Positions 32,952 through 44,810 of a stretch of 64,000 nucleotides of DNA are shown in pieces. Made by a program: the position numbers and the translations under genes. Within the stretch, counting starts at the first letter, position 1; every line of letters begins with the position of its first letter. The DNA is taken from positions 1,488,001 through 1,552,000 of the forward strand of contig JANUWF010001213.1 of assembly GCA_026120185.1 (NCBI GenBank). The letters run 5' to 3'. The stretch is from Voacanga thouarsii. Taxonomy: Eukaryota > Streptophyta > Magnoliopsida > Gentianales > Apocynaceae. Below the pieces are notes generated by a model. It was not told the DNA's origin. It saw nothing but the letters and a program-made list of their open reading frames with translations, and searched no databases.

Positions 32952-33987
32952 GTATGATTTTGGGGGTGATTTTTAAATGAATTTCATGGCTAAATTTGGA
33001 TGAAAATGCAAGATCCATCTAAGAGGTCAAAACAGTGAAATTTGTGAAGAAATAAGATACCTAATTCAAATAATAGGACCCTAAGCCAAAATAAAGAATT
33101 TAAAACTTTAGAAATGAGAATCAAGTCATTCAAATCACAATCAAAGACCCTTGATTCAACAAGAAACCAAGAACACTTTGAAGAAGATGATTTAGGCAAC
33201 CAACTTTACCTCTAACAAGAACCTTAGATAATCTATCACATAAGACCCAAATTAGCAAGCTAATTAATCTATCATAAAAGAGTTTATAAACTCAATACAT
33301 AGAAAAGAACTAGTCCCTAAGAATGGTCTTGATGTTTATGGGATTTGCCCAAAAGGAATCACCTCAAAAGCTCTCAAATGAGACTCTTTGATTTCTATCT
33401 ATGAAATCTCAGTCCTTCGGACCTTTAAAAGGTCCAAAATATCCCTATTACATAATAAAAGTCGTGAGAATTTAATTAGGAACATAATAGAACAAAATGA
33501 ATAAATTGAGCAAAATTAGGCGTTGCCTAATGTGGGCTAGCGTCAGTTCCAAGGCCCAGCTGGTGCTAGTTATGGCCTGAACCCGCAGGGACTTGCTTCC
33601 AGAATGAGGTCGATGCCGATTCTGCTCTGTTTGGTCTCCCCTGTTTTACGATCCCAGCTTCCTTGGCTTAATTTTGGAGCCCTTTCTGAACCCAGATCAT
33701 TTTAGCCTTTGCCTTGGGACTCTTAGAACTTAGCTAATGAATTTCTTTGGCCCTCCATATGGTATTTGTTCCAATTGAGCACCAATCATTCTTCTCTTTG
33801 GCAACCATTTCTTCACCATTCTCTTAACCGTTGGCTTAGACCCTTTGTTTGCTTGAAATCTCCATTGATCATCCTTGAATTGTGGAGTCTTCTTTGTTAT
33901 TATAGGTTGTAACTTGAATCTCTTTCCCCCTTCTTTAGATTTAACGTGATGATTGGGTGGATTCCTATCACAACTACTTAGGCGTTT
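32952..33987 (-). mobile_element. 1,036-bp insertion of unknown class
   Basis: ACTTG flanks it on both sides (32947-32951 and 33988-33992), and deleting it with one copy rejoins gypsy gag-pro in frame (KSQ then VALDKAN). The ends (plus GTATGATTTTGGGGG and GGCGTTT) are neither TG/CA nor an inverted repeat, so it is not a simple solo LTR or MITE. On the minus strand 33966-33740 is open for over 70 codons (FKDDQWRFQANKGSKPT, VKRMVKKWLPKRRMIGAQLE, YGGPKKFIS then stop), very basic, with no family recognised. The middle (33530-33640) has GC-rich words reminiscent of Athila-type LTRs. Confidence 0.65.
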
Positions 33988-33992
33988 ACTTG

Positions 33993-34987
33993 AGACTTGT
34001 TAGGTCCTGGTGTCAAGTTGGAAGCCTACCCTTGATTCACTCTTACTTATCCAGGCTTCTATCCTGTATATTCCCCTCTCGAGTTCATCCATCCTGCTGT
34101 TCGTCGTGGATAGGGACAGTTGATAATCTTATGCCCAACTTCTCCACAGTTATAGCATCTTAGTGGTGGATGTGACTGTCCTCCAATTGGAACCCTATTT
34201 CGTGGGACCTTTCCCTTTTTCTTCTACTGAGATTCCCCAGGCCGCTTCCGATTAGTATTTTTAAACCCAATTTTTTTTTTTTACTTGACTTGCTCCATAT
34301 CTTCTATTTCTATCCTAGAAGCAATTTCTTCTGCCGCATTATAGCTGGTTAGGGCCATACTTACTAGTACTTATTTTAATTCTAGCCTCAGTCCTTTCAC
34401 AAATCATCTAGTTCTATCTATCTCTGACTGTACCAGCAGTATTTTGATAGTCAGGTAAAATCAACTGCATACTATCCTATTGTCCGATTCCCTTACTTAA
34501 AATTTTGAAACTTATCCTCTTTCAGTTCCACAACCCAACTAGGAATGAATTCCCTCTTAAAACTAGCTTTACAGTCTGACCATTCCCATTCCTGTCTTTC
34601 TTTCTCCTGATTCCACTAATCCCATGCAGGGCCTTGTAGCTAAAATGTTGCAAAATGCATCTTCATTTTCTCTGAATAATCCAGAGCAATAAAAATATTT
34701 TCCATCCTCCCAACCCAAGCTTCCGCTTCTTGTTCCTAATCAGGTTTACCTTGGAATTGGAAAGGGTGGAATTTTAGAAAGCATTCTAAGGCCTGATCAA
34801 ACTCATGCTCATTCTTCCGTCCTTCTCCCCAACTAGAATTATTATTATCAGTCAGATGTTGTATCACATCAATCATTCTCTGAAAAGTTCTCATCATAGT
34901 ATCTACAGGTGTATGTTGTGTCTGTTCTATTCGGGGGCTCATGGCGAATACCTCAGAATGATGTCGGGTGGTGTGTTTGGGAGGCAT
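33993..34987 (-). pseudogene. gypsy gag with zinc knuckle
   Basis: The minus-strand start MPPKHTTRHHSEVFAMSPRI is at 34987. The capsid region follows (FDQALECFLKFHPFQFQGKP, EAWVGRMENIFIALDY, KASFKREFIPSW), interrupted by stops, and then the knuckle CYNCGEVGHKIINC (CX2CX4HX4C, about 34155-34095). After it comes AGWMNSRGEYTG and the insertion at 33987. Gag would assemble the particle. The ATG was chosen because it directly precedes the conserved gag part and an in-frame AUG is otherwise lacking nearby. Confidence 0.85.
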
Positions 34988-35074
34988 CTGTAGTTTTCGA
35001 TAAGGTTTAATGCAAAACAAACATAATGTATCACAGGTATATGATATAAAACTAGGCACAGTGCTAATGATATG

Positions 35075-35076
<2 letters not shown>

Positions 35077-35118
<42 letters not shown>
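35077..35118. repeat. (AC)n/(AT)n microsatellite
   Basis: There are 17 AC units at 35077-35110, followed by ATATATAT. It lies in the leader upstream of gypsy gag. Confidence 0.97.
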
Positions 35119-35119
<1 letters not shown>

Positions 35120-35241
35120 CATATACATTCATAATCAAAACATAAGATCAAAATATAATTGTGCAAACTGAACATCAAACCTGTCGATATAACTAAGGTA
35201 TATATATCAGATTGTACATACCATACCACATACATAACATC

Positions 35242-35770
35242 CTACTTGTAAGTATCACTATTGTCTAAAATGGGAGGCCCAGAGTCTAAGAAAACTATGT
35301 AAGATTTGGGTGTATCTAGCCTGAGAAAATCAAGTCCATCCGGGTCTGGATCAACTCCATTCACGATATCTTCAAACCCAATACCATCCTCCATAACTTC
35401 ATCTATGTCTAGCTCTAGATCTGCCTCCTCTATAACTGGAACCTCATGATCCCCTCCTGCCTCTACGCCCATCAGTCATAGAAGGTCCTCCTCAATCTCC
35501 CTCGGGATATCCTCTCTAGCTCCCCTAAATACCTCCTCATCATTCTGTTATGATACTTTATCATCAGGAATACTATCCTCCTCATCTAAGTTACTAACCT
35601 GGGATGGTGTCCTCTTTGGAGACTGACATCCTAACAATGCTTGATAGAGAGGTATTGGTTCAATGTAAACCTCCTAACCTTCTTTGTACCTGAACTCTCA
35701 TCTTTCTCTGTACCTTTCTCATCAGTAGGTCTTTTACCCTTATTATTTTCTCCTGATATATCTACAAGAT
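35242..35770 (-). pseudogene. acidic open region upstream of gypsy gag
   Basis: The minus strand is open for 76 codons (35472-35242), reading MGVEAGGDHEVPVIEEADLE, DIDEVMEDGIGFEDIVNGV and DPDPDGLDFLRLDTPKSYIV. Very acidic, interrupted coding-like sequence (DEEDSIPDDKVS, EEVFRGAREDIPREIEEDLL) continues upstream to about 35770. I do not recognise a family. It could be a pre-gag ORF of the gypsy element or part of another decayed element. The expected primer-binding site and 5' LTR are not found to its right. Confidence 0.4.
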
Positions 35771-35797
35771 AAAAAGAATCCTATCAATTCGTATGAT

Positions 35798-35945
35798 GAT
35801 CACTATTCATATTGATTTATCATTGACTAAGAAAATTCAAAAGACAACTTAGTTAATTAGGACAGGTGATCAGATCACCATTCATATTATTTATCATTGA
35901 CTAAGAAAAATCGAAAGATAACTTAATTAATTAGGATAAGTAATC
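35798..35945. repeat. tandem duplication, 2 x ~75 bp
   Basis: Unit 1 (35798-35872) and unit 2 (35873-35945) share GATCACYATTCATATT, TTTATCATTGACTAAGAAAA and TTAATTAGGA with a few substitutions. It lies near the probable truncation point of the gypsy element. Confidence 0.8.
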
Positions 35946-36673
35946 AGACCACAAATTACATGTGAAATAGAAGTATATTTGCATAGTTTGTGTGATCATT
36001 ACAATTTCATGTTCTTGAATGCGTTCCTTTGAATTAAATTCAACATAAAAATATAGTTGGGTTATTTGAAGGAATAGAATTAATATATCTTGAAAAAGGA
36101 TATTGGTTAACTCTAGACATTGACTGACTAACAGAGTACACTCTAGAATAACGAGTTGCTTTGCTAATATAACAATTAATCTAGTGAATTCATGTGCCTT
36201 AGATCATCTCATTATAATCTTTATCCAAAGAAAGTGCTAATTTAGTTATTTCACTTTAGTTCTCAAAAACAACAATCATTGGAATATTTGTTTTCTTTTG
36301 CTTCAAGTTAAAATTAATTTCATTGAAAGGATTTTTAATTTCTAATCTCTGTGGAACGACTTTATTGCTATAAACGAGATCTAGTACACTTGCTAGTACT
36401 CTGAATTGGTTATCACCTATTGCAACAACCTTCGTGCATTGGACAGGCATCAATGGGGTTTTGGACTAAAATAGGAGAGTTTTGGAAAAGATGTCAAAAA
36501 GTGGGAATGTTTTTTGGGAGGGGTACCTAGTGAAGGGAGACATGAGGTCTACCAGTACCTCAAGGTCTAACCCCCCAACACGCTGACAATGCTACGGGTT
36601 TTGCACTGAAAAGCCGATCAACGCATGGCATTTTCTGCAGATCTCGAGTCTACTATGGACCTCGCGTCTCACA
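35946..36673. repeat. remnant, possibly Tat/Athila-type LTR fragment
   Basis: On the minus strand about 36430-36330 reads AGAGTACTAGCAAGTGTACT, then GATCTCGTTTATAGCAATAA and GTCGTTCCACAGAGATT. This is the kind of wording found in LTRs of the Tat/Athila group. The right part (36540-36670) has CAAGGTCTAACC / GACCTCGCGTCTCAC GC-richer words. No termini or duplication are found, and it is cut by the copia LTR at 36674. Confidence 0.4.
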
Positions 36674-38632
36674 AATTGGGATGTATGCCTTTTTAGACTA
36701 TATTTCTAATGTAATTTTGACTTGTATTAATGAAAGTATTTTTTTCCAAAATTATTTGTGAAATCTTCTTTATATTTGTGTACAATTTTATTGGAAAAGA
36801 CTCATTGTGTTTAAGTAAATGGTTCATGTGAATGGAGGTCTTTCACAGTAATGTATGGACTATGACAATGAAAAGACTCATTGTGTTTAAGTATATGTAT
36901 AGATACTTAATACATATACTATTGTTCTTAATCGGATGATGAGAATGTGAATCTCATCATGGCAAGGTTATTGTGTTATGAATTCTAAATAGGGAATAGC
37001 TTACATTTAACCAATAAGTAGTCTTCTCATTTCGTAACACAAGCGTATTTCAAATAGGTAAAACAAGATCTGTAGTAGTGGTTTCTGAAAGTACTATGTG
37101 ATAGAAACCTAGATTACTACTGCTACAGCGTAGACTTGTACTCTACAGCTTGAGTATAAATTAGTGGTTCGACGAAGTTGGAAGCGTATGCTTCGATATG
37201 CTATAGTTGAGGTTTTTTTAGAAGAGCCAATATATTTGTATGTTGGGTATATGTAACTAGTTAGTCAAGACAGACTTATACAAGATAGTGTCTACACTAT
37301 ATTGCCCGTTGTGGTTGTTCGAATAATCTAATTATCTACGGCCCTAAGGAACATGGATATTAGCTTTAGGGTAGTTCGCTTGGAAAGCGAAAATACTCCA
37401 AGAAGTCGTGAATCATTGGACTAGAAGCTTAAAGATGCTAGATGTCTTTTAGAGTGGTGTTAGTACACTCTTTCCTCTCTAAATTCACAGCAGTTAGTCA
37501 TTTTACCTGTAGGTCAAAGACATAGCTAACGCAACATTGTCTTTGGGTCAATATTTTCTTATGGTGATATTAGGAAATATTTAAAATATAAAATATAACT
37601 ATTTATATAGTAAGGGTATTTTGATCATTTTAGTAGCCAAGGTGAAGTGTCTTTTTGGTCCTCGGAATAGCTCGTAAGTCCTAGTTAGTTTAGATCGAGG
37701 AAATGGTCACAATTATAAAGGATTTTATTTTATTCAGGAAGTCTAATTTATTTTTAGACTAAAATAAAACAAAAGAACGGGAGAAATTAAATTTATTATC
37801 TAGTTTAATTAGTTAATTAATTATTCAAGATCTAAAACAAGATTAAATAATTAAAAAAATTAACCTAGGCTTAAACTAGTTAACAAAATGATTAAATAAT
37901 TATTTTAGTTCATTTGGACTTATTAATTATTTGTGGGTTATTTTAATAGGCCCAAAAAATAATTAATTAATAGTTATTTATTGGGTTATTTTAATAGCTT
38001 CAAGAAATAAATAAATAATTATTATTATTTTTGGACTTATTGGGTTCAAGAAAAATAATAAATTAATTTTGGCCCAATAGCATAGACTAAAGGGTTATTT
38101 TGATCCATTGAACAAAAGAGTTAAGGTTTAGCCGAATTCTTCTGTTGATAGCCTCCGTGATTTTTGAAATATCAAAATCCCAATATTTTGGTTATCTAAT
38201 ATTGTGAAGAAGCTATAGGTCTCGGTTAACAGAGACACAGACACACGAAGGAAAAAAAATTCTCTGAAGTTTATTCTTTCTTCTCTCTCTCGTTCGGTTC
38301 TTCCTTAGTGTTCTCTTGATTTTGCTAATTAATAGTAAAGGAACAAGAAGTGTCATTCCCCGCCTAAGTTGTTTCACCAACACAGATTAGGTGGTGGAAT
38401 ATTTTGAGAACAAAGGCTTCGCTTCATGCCAAGAAGAAGTCGAAGGATTATTGATTTTTAACCGGAGTCGTCGAGACAAGAAGCCATTCCAGTGGTTCAC
38501 ACCTCTTCTTCTCAGCCAAACAGACCAAAAACATGTAAAGGTATTATTTTTTTGCCTCCACTGCACTGTGTCTAGTTCTTTTTCTGGTTCAGTTATAGCA
38601 TGCATGGCTTTTGTTTGTTTCTCAAAGCATCA
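36674..38632 (+). repeat. host copia 5' LTR, ~1,959 bp
   Basis: It corresponds to the LTR starting at 63835 (shared TTGGGATGTAT, then GTATTAATGAAAGTATTTTT), except that the first two bases are AA rather than TG. It ends CATCA, followed by AA and the primer site. The candidate core promoter TATTTATATA is at 37600-37609. The partner 3' LTR leaves the window, so the element's outer duplication cannot be tested (left flank TCACA, 36669-36673). Confidence 0.88.
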
Positions 38633-38634
38633 AA

Positions 38635-38648
38635 TGGTATCAGAGCCA
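38635..38648 (+). promoter_or_regulatory. host copia primer-binding site, tRNA-iMet type
   Basis: TGGTATCAGAGCCA lies two bases past the LTR. It is complementary to the 3' end of plant initiator tRNA-Met, the usual copia primer. Confidence 0.95.
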
Positions 38649-40386
38649 TGTTGCTTTCAAAGGCTTAGGATTATTACATGAAGATAATAAAATTAGCATG
38701 ACTAATTTGATGAATATAATAAGATCCTTCGTTGTTTTGGTATTTTTTAGTTTCTTTGTAAACCTCACCATTGAGGTATAGGAGGCTCTATAAAAATTTT
38801 AATACTTTCTTAAGCTTTTGTGCAAACCCGATTTGGAAAGGTGTTGGCAGATGTCATGTATTTTGTTGAAAAAATATAACAAGAGGCTGCCTACAATGAT
38901 TGCAAAGGAAGTTGCAGGCTTCTAAAAAAATCGTAGAAGAAATCAGCGAAAGAAAAAAGGATCGAGAAGAAGATGGATCGAGCCATTTCAAAGGAGCCAT
39001 CCAGTCGAGCTGAGCTGCGTCAGTTGCTGCTCGGATAGGAGGAAGCCAAGGGTAGGGCCCAGCCGCGACTCATGAACCGCAACCGGGTCCAGGCAACCCC
39101 TCAGCTCGCACGCATCCTGGGCAGGATGCGAGACATCCTGGCCAGGATGCTTCTCGGGACAACTGGGTCACAGGCACCCGCCCACGGACCATTCTGTGTG
39201 GCGGGTACACAAGACCAGAAAATAAATTTTTTTTTATTTTTTGGTTTTTGGTCCCAGGAGAAATTATTATTTTTGCAATAATTAATATTCTTTGAATATT
39301 TTACATGAAAAATAATGGTAAAGGAATTTTAGGATTAAATAAGATTATTAATTAATTTAATTAATGTGTTTAATTCTATTATTTAGACACTTGGAATTAA
39401 AAATAGAAAAATATGAAAATATTTACAGTTTTTTAGCATGCTATTTATTTTAAATCCTATGTGAACGTTTTCTCAAAGACCAAAGTCTTTGGGATATTTT
39501 ATTTGACAAGGAAAAATATTTTTCTTTAATTAAATGGTTATTTTAATTTAAACAAAAATTAATCCTTGGTTATTTTCTTAAAGGTTTTTTATCTTTGATA
39601 TAGAAAATATTTTGAATTTAGAAATTTTTGTGAATTAAAATGGATTGAGCAAAGGAAAATTTATTTTTATCAAATAAAACCTAGAGATCAATATCTCGAG
39701 GAATTTTAAATGGAAAAATTTTTGAAATTATTAAAATTTTTACTTAAATAAAATTAATCCACGAGAAAAAATTTCTCAAATGGTATAAACCTTGACATAG
39801 AAATTTTTATGGATTTAGATATTTTATTTTAAGTTAAAGGAGAACTTAATTAAAAATTTTCAAATGATATTTTTCTAAAAAAACCCTTATTTAAAAAACT
39901 AAGTGGGAGAGGGTTTACAATGGTCCAACGGCTTCCATCATGATCCTCATTAGAGATCGTGGATCTCCTCACATCACCTTGGGAGTGAACCTGTATAGGA
40001 TGGAGATATCATAAGGATCTAGAACTAATTAAAGGATGTAGTTAATAACTCGGGACACGTACTATGATCGATCAGCCCACGTTGGAGGTTATAGTGTGAG
40101 GTATGTCCATAAAAAATGGGAAGAAACAACCATCCCCTCGATAGAATTATCTTTTACACCATTACTTAGAAGGAAAATTAATTTGTGGTGGTTAACACAC
40201 TTAACTTAGAAAACTATTAATCTTCCCAAGAAGTTATGTCAGTTTTCCTAAGAGCCAAATTAATCATGTTAAAGATAATAGTAATGGAGTTAGTTATTAT
40301 CAGTTTAATATAAGGATAAAGTGTACAAAATTAATTTTGTTTTAACAAATATTTAGAATTTCTTTTATTTTTCTAAAATTTCAAAA
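38649..40386 (+). other. host copia leader
   Basis: A 1.7-kb noncoding leader lies between primer site and gag. It holds a GC-rich island at about 38960-39210 in AT-rich surroundings and, at about 39900-40140, a block shared with the leaders at 54040-54260 and 58690-58945 (for example the ACGTACTATGATCGATCAGC region). The same arrangement occurs in all three family members. Confidence 0.75.
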
Positions 40387-42767
40387 ATGGTTGGTGGAGG
40401 TTTTTTCAATCCCTTAGCCTTTATTTTCCGCAAGAATAAGCTAACGGGTCCAAACTATGTGGACTGAAAAAGGAGCCTGGACATAATACTCACAACCGAA
40501 GAATATAAGTATATCCTTTACAAGGCCTGCTCAGTACTCGGGGAAGGTTCCACCGCTAAAGAACATGAAGTTGAAAAGGCATGGAAGAAGGCTGACTAGA
40601 TGGTCCGATGCTATATGTTAACCTCCATGTCAAATGTGCACCAATCCAAACATGAGCACATGACAACTGCATATGACATAAGTACATCACTAGCCACAAT
40701 GTACACATAAGAACCGGCCCGCAAGGCAAGAGGCTCTTCTAACAATTATAAACACCAAGATGGCTGAGGGAGCATCAGTCAGAAAGCATATGCTCAAGAT
40801 GATTGCTGCTTTCAAGGAAGCAGAAATCTTGGGACTGTCATTGACCCTGAGAGCTAAGTGGATATAGTTCTCAAATCTTTGTCAAGCTCCTTCACTCAAT
40901 TCAAGTTGAATTACAATATGAATAAATTAAACATGAGTTTAACAGAGTTGATGAAGGAACTCTAGGTGGTAAGGAACGTCATGAAGCCACAAGATAGGGC
41001 TATGATGGCTTTTTCTTCGAGAATTGAGTCCAACCCCAGAAAGTTCAAGAAGAAGAAAGGGAATACAGTACACCAGCCCAAGTCCCAACTCAAAGACAAA
41101 CCGAAGGGCAAATACTTCAAATGTGGAAAGAAGGGACACTGGAAAAAGGAGTATCTAAATCTTCAGATAAAAAAAAACCCCACAGGTAATGTTTTCTATC
41201 TAGAGTCTATATCAATGGTCGGATCAACTTCCCTTTGGATTGTTGATTCAGGAGCCACTAATCATATCTACAACTCCTTGTAAGGGTTTGGGAAGATTAG
41301 AAGACTTCAGAAGAGCGAACATGGACTAGCGTGGGAAATAGAGCACAAGTTTAGGCCCTTGCAGTGGGGGAATTAGAACTTACTTTTGATTGTAATAGAA
41401 TAATAGTTTTGAAGGATGTTTTATTTGTTCCCGATTTTAGACAGAATTTGGTTTCAGTTGTAAAACTAATAAATCAAGGATATTTTGTTTCTTTCCATTC
41501 TAGTATAATTATCAGTAGAAATGGAGAAGTTATATGTTTTGGGCACATGTATAAAAATCTATTCTTTATTAATCCTATTAACAATCAATTGAATAACGCT
41601 CAATCTGAACCTTTAATAGAAAGAGAAAAACCAATGTCAATAACTCATATCTTTGGCATCTAAAGTTGGATCATATTAACTCAACCAGGATTCAGAGATT
41701 AATCCATGATGGGCCTTTAGGCTCATTGAGATTGAAAAGTTGGCCTCAGTGTGAATCCTGTTTTACAGAAAAAATGACCAAAAGGTCCTTTACCCAAAAG
41801 GCGGATAGAGCCAAAAAGTATTAAGGCTTGTTTACACTGATGTATGTGGTCTTTTATCTATATCAGCAAGAAGGGGTTTGAGTATTTCATCACTTTCACA
41901 TATGGTTATACAATGAAACACAAGTCTGACTCCTTTAACAAGCTCAAAGAGTTTAAGGTTGAAGTGAGGCGTCGGATCGGTAAACTAATCAAAACATTAC
42001 AATCAGATCGTAGTAGAGAATACCTCCTTAGAATTCAAGGAATTACATGGAACATCATAGGATATATCCCAACTCTCTGCACCGGTGAGAGAAGGAACAG
42101 AACATTAATGGAAATAGTCCAAAGTATGATATCTCATGCTACTCTTCCAAGGTCTTTTTAGGGATATGCCATAGAAACAGCGACATATATTTTGAACTTG
42201 GTATCTTCTAAGCAAGTACCTAGGATATCCTATGAGATGTAGACTGGACACAAACCAAGTTTAAATCAGCTCAATATATGGCACTGTCCAGATTATGTAC
42301 TGATCAAGAGAGATAAGTTAGAATCGAGATCAGAATTATACTATTTTGTTGGGTATCCAAAAGGTACAAATGGTGACTACTTTTATCATCCTAAGGAGCA
42401 AAAAGTTCTTGTGAGTGCTAATACTAGATACTTGGAAGATGAACAAAGCACATTCACTAAAGGTTCAATAAGGTGGGAACTCAACGATAAGTTCTCTTCT
42501 GAATCAACTTCTCCTAACCCGATTATAGAATAAGAAGAGGCATAGCCTTAGGAACCTGTACAAATGGAGCCTCGTCGTAGTGGAAGGATATCTAGAATTC
42601 CAGAAAGATGGATTGGAGAGGCATTTGACCTAATCTCCGACCATCAAGAATAAGATCCCACTAGGTACGAGGAGGCTATTGCTGATGCCGATGCAGACCT
42701 ATAGCATGAAGCAATGAAAGCCGAGACTGAGTCTATATACTTCAATCAGGTTTGAGATCTTATAACT
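40387..42767 (+). pseudogene. host copia gag-protease-integrase, part 1
   Basis: The frame opens with an ATG at 40387 (MVGGGFFNPLAFIFRKNKLT, GPNYVD) and soon has a Trp-to-stop change. Gag continues with many lesions to the zinc knuckle at about 41111-41155, read YFKCGKKGHWKKEY, where two of the three cysteines are tyrosine. Then come protease (WIVDSGATNHIYNS, near 41240), integrase fragments (41364-41663 and 41844-42161; TLQSDRSREYLL has lost the usual DRGGEY) and the linker to RT, ending YFNQV-stop-DLIT at the insertion point 42767. It resumes at 62378. This is the most decayed copy of the family and cannot be functional. Confidence 0.9.
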
Positions 42768-44795
42768 TGAGGGGACGAAAAATAGGGGAGCCATGCATCG
42801 ACGGGAAAAAATAAGAGAAAAAAAAACCGCAAACCTTAGAGGCCACACGGAAGGGTGAAGATCATACCTTTGCACTCCTTAAGCCTTCTAGGTTGAGTAG
42901 AAGTGGCTTGAACGACTGGAATTGCTTTGCTTTGCCCACTTGAAAAGCTTCCGGTTAAAAACCCACTAGCCTTCTACTTCGCCTTGTTTGCATGACCGCC
43001 AAGCTTTCCAACTCTCGGAATATTCCTCTGCCCAACCTCTAGCCGGTGAACACAATGGTGAAGAGAAACGGTCACAAATCTCCATGGTTCTCTTGCTATT
43101 AGTTAACAAAGAAATACGAAGAAGACACAGAAGAGGGAGGCGTGAGAGACCAGAGAGAGCTACACGAGAGGCTCAGTTAGGCTAGGGAAAATTAGGGGTT
43201 TCCTCTACCAGAGACTTGTTTAATTGGTTAGCCACAAAAAAAAAGTCTCTCATTATCTGATAAACATATCCCCGGGATATCAAATTTCAAACACCCAGAT
43301 GTTATCCTGAGAATAAGTTTGGCTTAACCCTAAACTCTTCTTAACCGTATCTGGAAAAAACCCTAAGGTCCAAGCTATTGGGCCAAAATAAATTTTATTA
43401 TTTTTCTTGGACTCAAAAAAACCCAAAATAATAAACATTAATTATTTAGTTTTTGGGCTCATATAAATAACCCAATAAATAATTAATAAGCCCAGATGAA
43501 TCATAATAATTAATCTTCAATTATTTATTTCTTGGGCTTATATAAATAACCCAATAAATAATTAATCATTAATTATTTCTCCTAATTTAAGCCCAGGTTA
43601 ATTTCCAAATTACTCATACTGGACCTAGGCCCTGAATAATTAATTAACTAATTAAACTAGATAATTAATTTCTCTCAACTCCTATTTTATATAATTTATT
43701 TATTTTATTCCAGTCTAATAATAAATTAAACATCCTAAATAAAATCAAATAAAATAAAATCCTCTTGAACTGAGACCAATTCATCAACCCAAAATAGTTA
43801 GGACTTACGGGCTATTCCGAGGACCAAAAAGACACATCGCCTTGGCTGTTAAAATGACCAAAATACCCCTACTATATAAATAGTTGTATTTTGCATTTTA
43901 AATATTTCCTAATATCACCATAAGGAAATATTGACCCCAAGAACAATGCTGCATTACAAAAGTCTCTGACCTATAGGTGAAATGACTAAAATACCCCTCT
44001 ACACATCGCCGTACATTTGGAGAGGAAAAAGTGTACTAACACCCCTCTAAATGACATCTACCATCCTTAGGCTTCTAATCCAATGATCCACGACTTCCTG
44101 GAGTGTTTTTGCTTTCCAAGGGAGCTATCATAAAGCAAACATCCAAGTCATGTTTCCCAGGGCCCTGGACATTTTAGACCATTCGGACAACCACAAGGGG
44201 CGATATAGTGCAGAAACTATCTTGTATAAGTCTGTCTTAATTAACTAGTCACACATACCCAACATGCAAGTATATTGGCCCAACGATAGAACCACAATTA
44301 TAGCAAATCAAAGTATATGCTACCAGCTTCGCCAGACCACCAACTCATACTCAAGTCGTAGAGTACTAGTCCATGCTGTAGCGATAGTAGTCTAGGTTTC
44401 TATCATATAGTACTTTTAGAAACCACTACTACAGGTTCTGTCCTACGTATTCGAAATATGCTTATGTCATGAAGTGAGTGGACTACTCACTGGCTAAAGG
44501 TAAGTCATTCCCCATTTGGAATTCATAACATAATAACCTAAACATGATGAGATTCCCAGTCTCATCAATAGGTTAAGAACAAATATTTATGTGTTAAATA
44601 ACCCGTGATCCATACCTTACTGTGAAAGACCATCATTCTCATGGACCACTTATTTAAACATAATGGGTCTATTCCAAATGAAAATTGTGCACAAACAAAA
44701 AGTAAATTCACAAACAATTTCTGAAAATAAATTCTTTTATTAAAATATTCAATTTTACATCAGAAACCTAGTCTAAGAGGGCATACAATCCAACA
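42768..44795 (-). repeat. outer copia 3' LTR, 2,028 bp
   Basis: It pairs with the LTR at 60333-62372. Both begin on the plus strand TGAGGGGACGAAAAA, unlike the TGATGGAAAA of the inner pair. By eye about 16 differences occur in the first ~205 aligned bases. The candidate TATA box is at 43873-43882 (minus). Confidence 0.95.
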
Positions 44796-44810
44796 ATCTC
44801 CCACTTGCAC
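44796..44810 (-). promoter_or_regulatory. outer copia polypurine tract
   Basis: On the minus strand GTGCAAGTGGGAGAT immediately precedes the 3' LTR. The same tract stands before the LTRs at 49939 (minus) and 63835 (plus). Confidence 0.85.
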
